Below, in pieces: positions 1 through 5,527 of a DNA stretch of 13,943 nucleotides. Each line of letters begins with the position of its first letter. Position 1 is the first letter of the stretch. The notes under the pieces were generated by a model that was given only the letters and a program-made list of their open reading frames with translations, was not told the origin of the DNA and searched no databases. Made by a program: the position numbers and the translations under genes. Source of the DNA: UBA1732 sp045114235 (lineage in GTDB: Bacteria; Verrucomicrobiota; Lentisphaeria; Victivallales; UBA1829); assembly GCA_045114235.1 (NCBI GenBank), contig JBGUKB010000103.1, positions 1 to 13,943 of the forward strand, given 5' to 3'.

Positions 1-338
1 TCCTCGCTCGGATGGCGCATCTTCCAGTGTTTCATGATGTTGAGCGCTGCGGCGCCGTCCTCCTCAAGCCGCATGCCGCAGCGTTCCGCGATGTACTCCT
101 TGGTCACGTCGTCGGCGGTCGGTCCGAGCCCGCCGCTGGTGATGACGATGTCGGCGCGGGCGAGGGAGAATTCCAGCGCGGCGAGGATGTCTTCGCGGCG
201 GTCCGGGACCTCGATGGACGAGACGGGGACGACGCCGAGCGCGAGCAGGCGGACGCCGATGGAGGAGAGGTTTGTATTGACGACGGCGCCCTTTAGCAGC
301 TCGTCGCCGATGCAGATGACGGCGATCTTTTCGCTCAT
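1..338 (-). CDS. cinA: CinA-like protein, N-terminal part (cut by window edge)
   Basis: Only the first 112 residues are present; the gene runs off the left edge. The visible part is the MoaB/Mog-like (molybdopterin-binding type) domain that begins CinA proteins. It shows the early GDELLKG motif, at about residues 11-17, and the GGLGPTADDVT motif near residue 70, both typical of the family. Full CinA proteins are usually about 400 residues and carry a C-terminal nicotinamide-nucleotide amidase domain; whether that domain is present here cannot be seen. In some bacteria the gene is linked to competence or DNA damage, and the family's best supported biochemical role is in pyridine nucleotide recycling. 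The ATG at 338 overlaps the stop of the upstream acyltransferase gene as ATGA, which supports this start and implies translational coupling. It is the third gene of an nth-acyltransferase-cinA operon. Confidence 0.9.
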   Translation of the reverse strand, partial: MSEKIAVICIGDELLKGAVVNTNLSSIGVRLLALGVVPVSSIEVPDRREDILAALEFSLARADIVITSGGLGPTADDVTKEYIAERCGMRLEEDGAAALNIMKHWKMRHPSE

Positions 339-1015
339 AGGTAGTCCTTGGGTTCCACGAGGGAAGCGCGGTTCAGTTCGTCCTCGGCTTCCTGACGCCA
401 GTGTTCGAGCTCGTCGGCGGTCAGGTTCGCGGGGATGTGGAGTTCATTTCCGATGATGAGCGTGAGCTTCGCCCACGGCTTCGGGATGCGGAATCCGTCC
501 CAGCTCTTCACCGCCCAGTACGCCGAGTAGTTGATGCCGAGCGCGACGACCGGGATGCCGAGCTGAGACGCGATGTGGATCGGACCCTTGCTCATGTGGT
601 AGCGGGGCCCGCGCGGGCCGTCCGGCGTGAAGACGACCATGCAGCCGCCCTGGATCGTCTTGATGGCGTCGTGGAGGACCTTCACGCCCTGGCGCGTGCT
701 GGAGCCGCGGATGCTCTTCGCGCCGAACTGCGCGGCGAAATCCGCGATGTACTGGCCGTCGCGCGAAGCGCTGATGACCGCCACGGTGCGTTTGCGCAGG
801 GGCAGTTCGAAGAGCGGCGGGAGCATGAGCAGCCGGTTGTGCCAGATGTTCACGATGCAGACGCGCTGCGGATCATTCCGGTATTCTTCGAAGAGGCCGT
901 TCGGGTCGACGATCGTGACCGGCATCAGTTTGCGCCAGCACAGCATGAACTTGGCTGGAAACCAGTAAATCCAGTCGGGGAACTTCTTGATCTCGCGGAA
1001 ATACTTTTTGATCAT
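335..1015 (-). CDS. DUF374 lysophospholipid-acyltransferase-like protein
   Basis: This 226-residue protein belongs to the DUF374 branch of the lysophospholipid acyltransferase superfamily. Visible motifs are IWHNR (residues 57-61, the place of the acyltransferase histidine), SASRDG (82-87), RGSSTRQG (103-110) and TPDGPRGPR (130-138), the hallmark of DUF374. Members are thought to transfer acyl chains to lipid or lipid A-type acceptors at the inner membrane, but the acceptor is not known for most. The N-terminus (FPDWIYWFPAKFMLCW) is aromatic and could sit on the membrane. The reading frame stays open upstream to 1285, but that extension lies inside nth and does not resemble the family. The ATG at 1015 is preferred because it overlaps the nth stop as ATGA. 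The stop likewise overlaps the cinA start. Family is clear; substrate is not. Confidence 0.88.
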   Translation of the reverse strand: MIKKYFREIKKFPDWIYWFPAKFMLCWRKLMPVTIVDPNGLFEEYRNDPQRVCIVNIWHNRLLMLPPLFELPLRKRTVAVISASRDGQYIADFAAQFGAKSIRGSSTRQGVKVLHDAIKTIQGGCMVVFTPDGPRGPRYHMSKGPIHIASQLGIPVVALGINYSAYWAVKSWDGFRIPKPWAKLTLIIGNELHIPANLTADELEHWRQEAEDELNRASLVEPKDYL

Positions 1016-1797
1016 GATCCCGTCCCGGATTTGGGGGTGGTTTTCTTCGCGGATCGGGCAGGGGAGCCGGCTTTCTTCGCAACGACTTTCTTTGCGGCGG
1101 ACCTCGAAGTCTTTTTGACCGGAGCCTTGCCCGTCTTCTTCGCTGCGGATGATTTCTTCCCGGCGGATTTCTCCGCCTTCGTATGACGGCAAAGTTTCGC
1201 AAGTTCGCAGCCGGGGCAGTCCGGACGGTTCGCCGGACAGCGGGTGCGTCCGTGGACGATCAGCAGATGGGAGAACTGCGCCCATGTTTCCGGAGGCATC
1301 ACGGCGCAGATGTCGGACTCGATGACCTCGGGATCGGACGCGTCGGAGAGCCCGATCAGGGCGGACAGACGGCGTACGTGGGTGTCGACGGGGAATCCGG
1401 GCTTGTCAAGGGCGTCTCCGAGCACCACGTTCGCGGTCTTCCGCCCGACGCCGGGGAGTTGGAGCAGTCCCTCCATCGTGTCAGGAAGCTCGCCGTGAAA
1501 CTGTTCGACGATCGCTTTCGCCGCCTTCAGGATATGATCGGCTTTCGCCCGGTAGAATCCGCAGGTGAAGATCGCCTGTTCGAGCTCTTCACGTTTGCAG
1601 GATGCGAACGATTCGGCGTCCGGCCAGCGTTTGAAGAGCTCGCGCGTCACCATGTTCACGCGTTTGTCCGTGCACTGGGCGGACAGGATCGTGGCGACGA
1701 GGAGCTGGAACGGCGTCATGTGCTCCAGAAAGCACTTCTGGGGGCCGTAAACGGACAGCAGTTTGTCGTAGACTTGTTTTGCCAGTGCGATTTCCAT
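1012..1797 (-). CDS. nth: Endonuclease III with lysine-rich C-terminal tail
   Basis: This 261-residue protein is a base-excision-repair DNA glycosylase/AP lyase that removes oxidised pyrimidines. With the ATG at 1797 the key residues fall at the same numbers as in the E. coli enzyme: catalytic Lys120 in the helix-hairpin-helix motif LPGVGRKTA (114-122), Asp138 in VDTHV, and the 4Fe-4S cysteines C187, C194, C197 and C203 in the C-x6-C-x2-C-x5-C pattern. This match fixes the start even though the frame is open to 1905 and no strong ribosome site is visible. The family normally ends soon after the iron-sulfur loop. Here about 56 residues follow (206-261), made mainly of Lys, Ala, Ser and Thr with 16 Lys and 2 Arg, like a histone H1 tail. 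It is first in an operon with the acyltransferase and cinA. Confidence 0.96.
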   Translation of the reverse strand: MEIALAKQVYDKLLSVYGPQKCFLEHMTPFQLLVATILSAQCTDKRVNMVTRELFKRWPDAESFASCKREELEQAIFTCGFYRAKADHILKAAKAIVEQFHGELPDTMEGLLQLPGVGRKTANVVLGDALDKPGFPVDTHVRRLSALIGLSDASDPEVIESDICAVMPPETWAQFSHLLIVHGRTRCPANRPDCPGCELAKLCRHTKAEKSAGKKSSAAKKTGKAPVKKTSRSAAKKVVAKKAGSPARSAKKTTPKSGTGS

Positions 1798-1815
1798 AAA
1801 GATACAGGACAGGAG

Positions 1816-1841
1816 CGCGCGCCCCGGGGCAGGGGAGCGCG
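1816..1841 (-). other. Strong hairpin in the nth leader
   Basis: CGCGC at 1816-1820 pairs with GCGCG at 1837-1841, and after one mismatch CCCC at 1822-1825 pairs with GGGG at 1832-1835, leaving a six-base loop. The hairpin lies 19 to 44 bases upstream of the nth ATG in the presumed 5' leader. No U-tract follows it on either strand, so it is not an intrinsic terminator. It may affect nth mRNA stability or translation, or may only reflect high GC content. Confidence 0.45.
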
Positions 1842-1876
1842 GACGGAGGATTCGTGTGTTAGAGTAACGAATAAGA

Positions 1877-1905
1877 AATTTAGCGTCAATCGGGGGCGTT
1901 TTCAA
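1877..1905 (-). promoter_or_regulatory. Candidate sigma70-type promoter for nth operon
   Basis: Read on the minus strand, TTGAAA (1905-1900) and TAAATT (1882-1877) are separated by exactly 17 bases. This gives 5 of 6 and 4 of 6 matches to the -35 and -10 consensus. Transcription would begin about 75 bases before the nth ATG, giving a leader that contains the GC-rich hairpin. An overlapping alternative, TTGACG with a weak -10 further downstream, also exists. Prediction from pattern only. Confidence 0.4.
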
Positions 1906-1945
1906 GCGACGAACGTGTTTTTTTCGTTTTTTTTCGCGGTTTCCA

Positions 1946-1974
1946 TTGATTTTTGTGCCGGAAAGACGTATCTT
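1946..1974 (+). promoter_or_regulatory. Candidate sigma70-type promoter for recN
   Basis: TTGATT (1946-1951) and TATCTT (1969-1974) are separated by 17 bases and lie in an AT-rich patch within otherwise GC-rich DNA. Each hexamer matches the consensus at 4 of 6 positions. Transcription would start near 1981, leaving a leader of about 85 bases that contains the SOS-like palindrome. No Shine-Dalgarno sequence is visible directly before the recN ATG. Confidence 0.4.
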
Positions 1975-2015
1975 TTTTGCGATATTGTTTCTTTCACCAG
2001 ATCCGCGGCGGGACG

Positions 2016-2029
2016 TGTTCGCACGAACT
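2016..2029. promoter_or_regulatory. Candidate LexA (SOS) box upstream of recN
   Basis: The sequence TGTTC-GCAC-GAACT contains a palindrome with arms GTTCG and CGAAC around a two-base centre (2017-2028). It matches the TGTTC-N4-GAACA pattern that I recall being reported for LexA of Verrucomicrobia at 9 of 10 arm positions. It sits 38 bases before the recN start codon. recN is a classic LexA-controlled gene in many bacteria. The site is downstream of the best promoter guess, so repression would be by blocking elongation, or the true promoter is closer. Confidence 0.5.
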
Positions 2030-2066
2030 CTTTTCCTTTCGCCCGGATCGAATCGTCCGTTTTATC

Positions 2067-3746
2067 ATGCTCAACTGGCTTTCCGTACAGAACCTTGCCA
2101 TCGTGGAAGAGGCCGAGATCGAATTCGGCCCGTCGTTCAACGTCATCACCGGCGAAACCGGCGCAGGCAAATCCGTCATCATGGGCGCGCTCGGGCTTCT
2201 GCTCGGAAACCGCGCCGACAAGTCCGCCATCCGCACAGGAGCGGACCACTGCGAAATCTCCGCCGGATTCACGCTCGCGCCCGGTGCTCTGCCGAAACTC
2301 CGCGCATTCCTCGAGGAAAACGCGCTGGTCTCGCCGGACGAACCGGACAGCATCCTGGTCCGGCGCGTCATCACGCACAGTTCGTCACGCAACTTCGTGA
2401 ACGGATCGGCGGTGAACCTGAACGTGCTCCGGGCGATCGCTTCCGCGATGGTCGACGTTCATGCCGCGAACGAAAACGCCGCGATCCTCGATCCCGCCAA
2501 TCAGCTCGACGTGCTGGATCGTTTCGCTGGGCTCCAGAAGGAACTGAACGCCGTCCGGCAGTGCTGGGACGAACTCGCCGCCGTGCGACGTGAAAAGGAC
2601 GCGTTCGCCGCGTCCCTGCCGTCGCCGGAAGAGGCCGCGCGTCTCCGCCGCGACTGCGAGGAGATCGAACGCGCGGATGCTCACGCCGGGGAGGACGACG
2701 AACTGACTGCCCGGCACGACCTCGCCGCCAATTCGCGCAGCGTGATCGAGCTGGCGTCGCAGGTGTGCGGCGGGCTGACAGACGGCGAGGACAGCATCTC
2801 CCAGCGGTTTGCCGACTGCCGGCGCATCCTGCGCGGACTGGAACGCATCGAGCCGACGAAAGCCGAAGAGTTCCTGAACGCGCTCGACGGCGCGAAGGAG
2901 GCCGTGGACGATCTTTCCTCCGAGCTCGCATCGTTCGCGTCCGAGGTCGAGGTCGACGAACAGGAGTTTCAGGAGATGGAGGAGCGCATGAGGTTGCTCC
3001 AGACGCTGAAACGGCGTTACGGCCCGACGCTCGACGACGTGCTGGCGCATCTGGAACGCGTCCGGGATCGCGTCGCGGCGTTCGACGACGCCGAGCTTCG
3101 ACGCAAGGAATTCGAGAAGCAGGAGGCGGAGACGTACCGGAAGTATCAGGCCGCCGCCGCATCTCTCAGCAAAAAACGCAGGTCCGCCGCCGGGAAACTC
3201 GAAGACGCGTTGTCGAAGGAGACGCGCAAGCTCGGATTCCTGAAGGCTGCCTACCAGCTGGAGTTTTCCGCCGCGAAGGAAGGTCCGCTCGGGACCGACG
3301 CCGTCACGTTCCTTTTCTCCGCCAACCCGGGCGTCCCGATGATCCCGCTCCGCGACGTCGCCAGCAGCGGCGAAGTGGCGCGCGTGATGCTCGCCGTGAA
3401 GACCGTGCTTGCCGCGGTCGACGAGATCCCGATCCTGGTGTTCGACGAGATCGACGCGAACATCGGCGGCGAGACCGCGTGCCGGGTCGGCGAGGAGCTC
3501 GCTCTCCTCGGGCGTTACAAGCAGATCATTTCCATCTCGCACCTGGCGCAGGTCGCCGTCTGCGCAGACACGCATTTCCGCGTGGCGAAACATGTCGCCG
3601 ACGGCCGTACCTTGTCCGGCATCCGCAAGCTCGACGCGGCCGCCCGCGTGAAGGAGATCGCCCGCATGCTCGGCGGCGGCGATTCGGCGTCCGCCCACGC
3701 GGAAGATATGCTCAAACAGGTTAAAAAGACGGGGAAAAAGAAATGA
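2067..3746 (+). CDS. recN: DNA repair protein RecN
   Basis: This 559-residue SMC-like ATPase acts in recombinational repair of double-strand breaks, and its length is normal for the family. The N-terminal ATPase half has Walker A GETGAGKS (residues 29-36). A long, charged, coiled-coil-forming middle follows (roughly 165-400). The C-terminal half has the ABC signature ASSGEVARVM (432-441), Walker B ILVFDEID with D460 and E461, and the H-loop histidine H492 in ISISHLAQV. The signature region reads SSGEVAR rather than the usual SGGELSR. The motif after the first lobe, usually HGQH, reads HAANEN starting at H132. The frame is open upstream to 1953, but the family homology begins MLNWLSVQNLAIVEEA at 2067. 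The protein ends in a short basic run, KKTGKKK. Its stop overlaps the GNAT start as ATGA, and an SOS-like palindrome lies just upstream. Confidence 0.96.
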   Translation: MLNWLSVQNLAIVEEAEIEFGPSFNVITGETGAGKSVIMGALGLLLGNRADKSAIRTGADHCEISAGFTLAPGALPKLRAFLEENALVSPDEPDSILVRRVITHSSSRNFVNGSAVNLNVLRAIASAMVDVHAANENAAILDPANQLDVLDRFAGLQKELNAVRQCWDELAAVRREKDAFAASLPSPEEAARLRRDCEEIERADAHAGEDDELTARHDLAANSRSVIELASQVCGGLTDGEDSISQRFADCRRILRGLERIEPTKAEEFLNALDGAKEAVDDLSSELASFASEVEVDEQEFQEMEERMRLLQTLKRRYGPTLDDVLAHLERVRDRVAAFDDAELRRKEFEKQEAETYRKYQAAAASLSKKRRSAAGKLEDALSKETRKLGFLKAAYQLEFSAAKEGPLGTDAVTFLFSANPGVPMIPLRDVASSGEVARVMLAVKTVLAAVDEIPILVFDEIDANIGGETACRVGEELALLGRYKQIISISHLAQVAVCADTHFRVAKHVADGRTLSGIRKLDAAARVKEIARMLGGGDSASAHAEDMLKQVKKTGKKK

Positions 3747-4243
3747 AAACGTCGTTTTTAACGCTCGAAACGCCGGAAAGTCTTCAGGTCGTGCGCGACA
3801 TCGCCGCCGAGGTCTGGCCGAAGACGTTTGCCCCGATCCTGCCGCCGGAACAGATCCCGTACATGATGAACATGATGTACGCGCCGGAGGTCATGGAGCG
3901 CGAACTGCGCGAGGGATACAGGTTCGCCGCGCTGGTCGTGGACGGCGTGCCGTCCGGCTACATCTCCTGGTCGCCGTACCATGGCGACACGGCGAAGCTG
4001 CACAAGGTGTATCTGCTGACCTCGTGCCACGGGAAGGGGTTCGGACGGATGATGCTGGATTACGCCACGGAGGTGTGCCGCGCCGCCGGGTTCAAACGGC
4101 TCCGGCTGAACGTGAACAAGCACAACGAACGCGCGATCTCCGTCTATCTCAAAAACGGGTTCGAGACCGTCGAGTCCGTGAAAAACGACATCGGCGGAGG
4201 TTTCTTCATGGACGATTACGTCATGGAGAAACGGATCGGATAA
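3743..4243 (+). CDS. GNAT-family N-acetyltransferase
   Basis: This 166-residue protein has the GNAT fold that transfers an acetyl group from acetyl-CoA. The acetyl-CoA-binding motif A is HGKGFG (residues 96-101) after the beta-strand KVYLLTS, and the later NKHNERAISVYLKNGF stretch is the usual motif B, ending in an NGF turn. A single domain fills the whole protein. The substrate (small molecule, protein N-terminus or lysine) cannot be inferred. The ATG lies inside the recN stop as ATGA, so it is likely co-transcribed and translationally coupled with recN, and would share any SOS control. No related repair role is known to me; the coupling may only be positional. Its stop is 27 bases from the stop of the convergent LacI-type gene. 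Confidence 0.9.
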   Translation: MKTSFLTLETPESLQVVRDIAAEVWPKTFAPILPPEQIPYMMNMMYAPEVMERELREGYRFAALVVDGVPSGYISWSPYHGDTAKLHKVYLLTSCHGKGFGRMMLDYATEVCRAAGFKRLRLNVNKHNERAISVYLKNGFETVESVKNDIGGGFFMDDYVMEKRIG

Positions 4244-4270
4244 CGTTTCCGGCTGATTTGGAACGTCCGT

Positions 4271-5395
4271 TTAACGCGATTTCTTTTTCGCGACCGTTTT
4301 AGCTTTCGTCTTCGCCACAGGCTTCGACGCGGGCGTCGCGACGCTCTTCGAGGCGGGTTTTACCGCGGACGGGAGACGCAGGGTCGATTCGCGCACGATC
4401 AGCGTGGTCGGGATGACGCGTTCCACGGACGGCAGCTTCATAGTCGGATTGTTCATGCGCGTGAGGAGGAGTTCCGCCGCGGCGGTCGCCAGCGCGTTTT
4501 CGTCCTGATGCACGCTCGTGATCGGTACGCGCACGATGCCGCTTTCGAAGACGCCGCCGAATCCGACGAGCATGATGTCCTCCGGGATGCGGATGCCGCG
4601 GTTCAGGAGCTCCAGCTCCGTGCCGACCGCGAGCATGTCATTGAAGCAGAAGATCGCCTCGACCTTCTCCTTCTGTTCCAGCAGCTGGGCGACCGCGCTC
4701 TGGCCGGCGATCATGTCGTTGCCGGTGCGGAACATCCAGTCGCCGCGCACCTCGATTCCCGCCTCGCGGAGCCCGGCCAGATACCCGGAACGGCGTTCCT
4801 GCGTGACGTAGGAATCCAGCCGCGCGCCGAAGTACGCGATCTTGCGGAGCCCCATGCTGGTGAGGTGGCGCATGGCGGACAGCGCGCCGTGGCGGTCGTC
4901 GACGACCACGGAGTCGGTGTTGATGCCGGGTATCTTGCGGTCGATGAACACGAGCGGGCAGTTCTGCCGCATGATGAGCTCGGCGGCGCGGCGGCCCTCG
5001 TCGTACACGACCGGAGCCCAGATGATGCCGTCCACCTGGCGCTCGAGCAGCGCCGAGATGTCGTGGAACTCCTTGATCGGGTTGTTGAAACTGCACGCGA
5101 GCAGGATGCGGTATCCGTGCGTGAAGAGCGTCGCTTCGATCTGCTGGAGGATGCTCGTGAAGAACGAGTTGCCGAAGTGGGGGATCACCACGCCGACCGT
5201 CATGGTGTTCTTCTGCTGGCCGAGCTCGTAGGAGAGGCGGTTCGGCACATAGCCGAGCTCCTCGGCGAGACGGGTGATGCGCGTGCGCAGATCGCCGCTC
5301 ACGCCGACGCCGCCGCGAAGGGCGCGCGATACGCTCATCATGGATACGTTTGCGGCCTTTGCGATGTCGCGGAGCGTGGTTTTCTGTTTCTTCAT
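4271..5395 (-). CDS. LacI-family transcriptional regulator with basic tail
   Basis: This 374-residue repressor or activator has an N-terminal helix-turn-helix (TTLRDIAKAANVS then SVSRALRG, about residues 6-28), a hinge helix ending PNRLSYEL, and a periplasmic-binding-protein-like effector domain starting TVGVVIPHFGNSFF. The usual FCFNDMLAVG and LVGFGG motifs are present later in the domain. The ligand is presumably a sugar from the neighbouring glycan pathway, but nothing in the sequence fixes it. The last 33 or so residues are a Lys/Ala/Ser-rich tail (PASKSVATPASKPVAKTKAK then TVAKKKSR), which explains the length above the usual 330-345. The ATG at 5395 has AAGG nine bases upstream. It lies downstream of GH29 with its own promoter and a strong inverted repeat, suggesting autoregulation. 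Confidence 0.95.
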   Translation of the reverse strand: MKKQKTTLRDIAKAANVSMMSVSRALRGGVGVSGDLRTRITRLAEELGYVPNRLSYELGQQKNTMTVGVVIPHFGNSFFTSILQQIEATLFTHGYRILLACSFNNPIKEFHDISALLERQVDGIIWAPVVYDEGRRAAELIMRQNCPLVFIDRKIPGINTDSVVVDDRHGALSAMRHLTSMGLRKIAYFGARLDSYVTQERRSGYLAGLREAGIEVRGDWMFRTGNDMIAGQSAVAQLLEQKEKVEAIFCFNDMLAVGTELELLNRGIRIPEDIMLVGFGGVFESGIVRVPITSVHQDENALATAAAELLLTRMNNPTMKLPSVERVIPTTLIVRESTLRLPSAVKPASKSVATPASKPVAKTKAKTVAKKKSR

Positions 5396-5406
5396 GGTCG
5401 GTTGCC

Positions 5407-5450
5407 TTTATCGTTGAAATGTCGTTGAAAATATGCGTTACAACGATAAA
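5407..5450. promoter_or_regulatory. Inverted repeat, candidate operator for LacI-type regulator
   Basis: TTTATCGTTG (5407-5416) and CAACGATAAA (5441-5450) form a perfect 10-bp inverted repeat with a 24-base spacer. Inside it, TCGTTGAAA occurs at 5411-5419 and again at 5422-5430, exactly 11 bases apart (about one helical turn). The second copy forms a TCGTTG-N13-CAACGA inverted pair, and CGTT-AC-AACG (5436-5445) is a compact palindrome. So three TCGTTG half-sites lie between the regulator's presumed -10 box and its start codon, a classic place for autorepression. Confidence 0.55.
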
Positions 5451-5476
5451 TTTAACGTGGTTTTCTAAAAAATCAA
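5449..5476 (-). promoter_or_regulatory. Candidate promoter of LacI-type regulator gene
   Basis: On the minus strand TTGATT (5476-5471) and TAAATT (5454-5449) are separated by 16 bases, each matching the consensus at 4 of 6 positions. The -10 box overlaps the distal arm of the inverted repeat by two bases, and transcription would start near 5442, within the repeat. A bound repressor would therefore cover the start site. Confidence 0.4.
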
Positions 5477-5507
5477 GCAGTAAACCCGAAAATGTCTAAC
5501 TTTTTTT

Positions 5508-5527
5508 GGAATAATACCGTTTATTCC
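5508..5527. repeat. 7-bp inverted repeat at GH29 stop codon
   Basis: GGAATAA (5508-5514) and TTATTCC (5521-5527) form a perfect stem with a six-base loop, overlapping the GH29 stop codon. Seven T residues (5501-5507) lie on its left in plus-strand reading, so a minus-strand transcript has A residues, not U residues, after the hairpin. It may protect the 3' end of the GH29 message, but it does not look like an intrinsic terminator. Confidence 0.35.

Noticed and set aside
1798..1905. N-terminal extension of nth to the ATG at 1905
   Set aside because: The extra 36 residues do not resemble the family. Using the ATG at 1797 puts the catalytic Lys, Asp and all four cysteines at the E. coli numbers, and the candidate promoter overlaps the extension.
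2385..3698. A 437-codon minus-strand open frame opposite recN
   Set aside because: The recN motifs on the plus strand are unambiguous; this frame shows only biased composition.
4244..4265. Imperfect inverted repeat CGTTTCC / GGAACG between the convergent GNAT and LacI-type genes, considered as a bidirectional terminator
   Set aside because: The stem is short, needs a bulge, and has no T-tract on either side.
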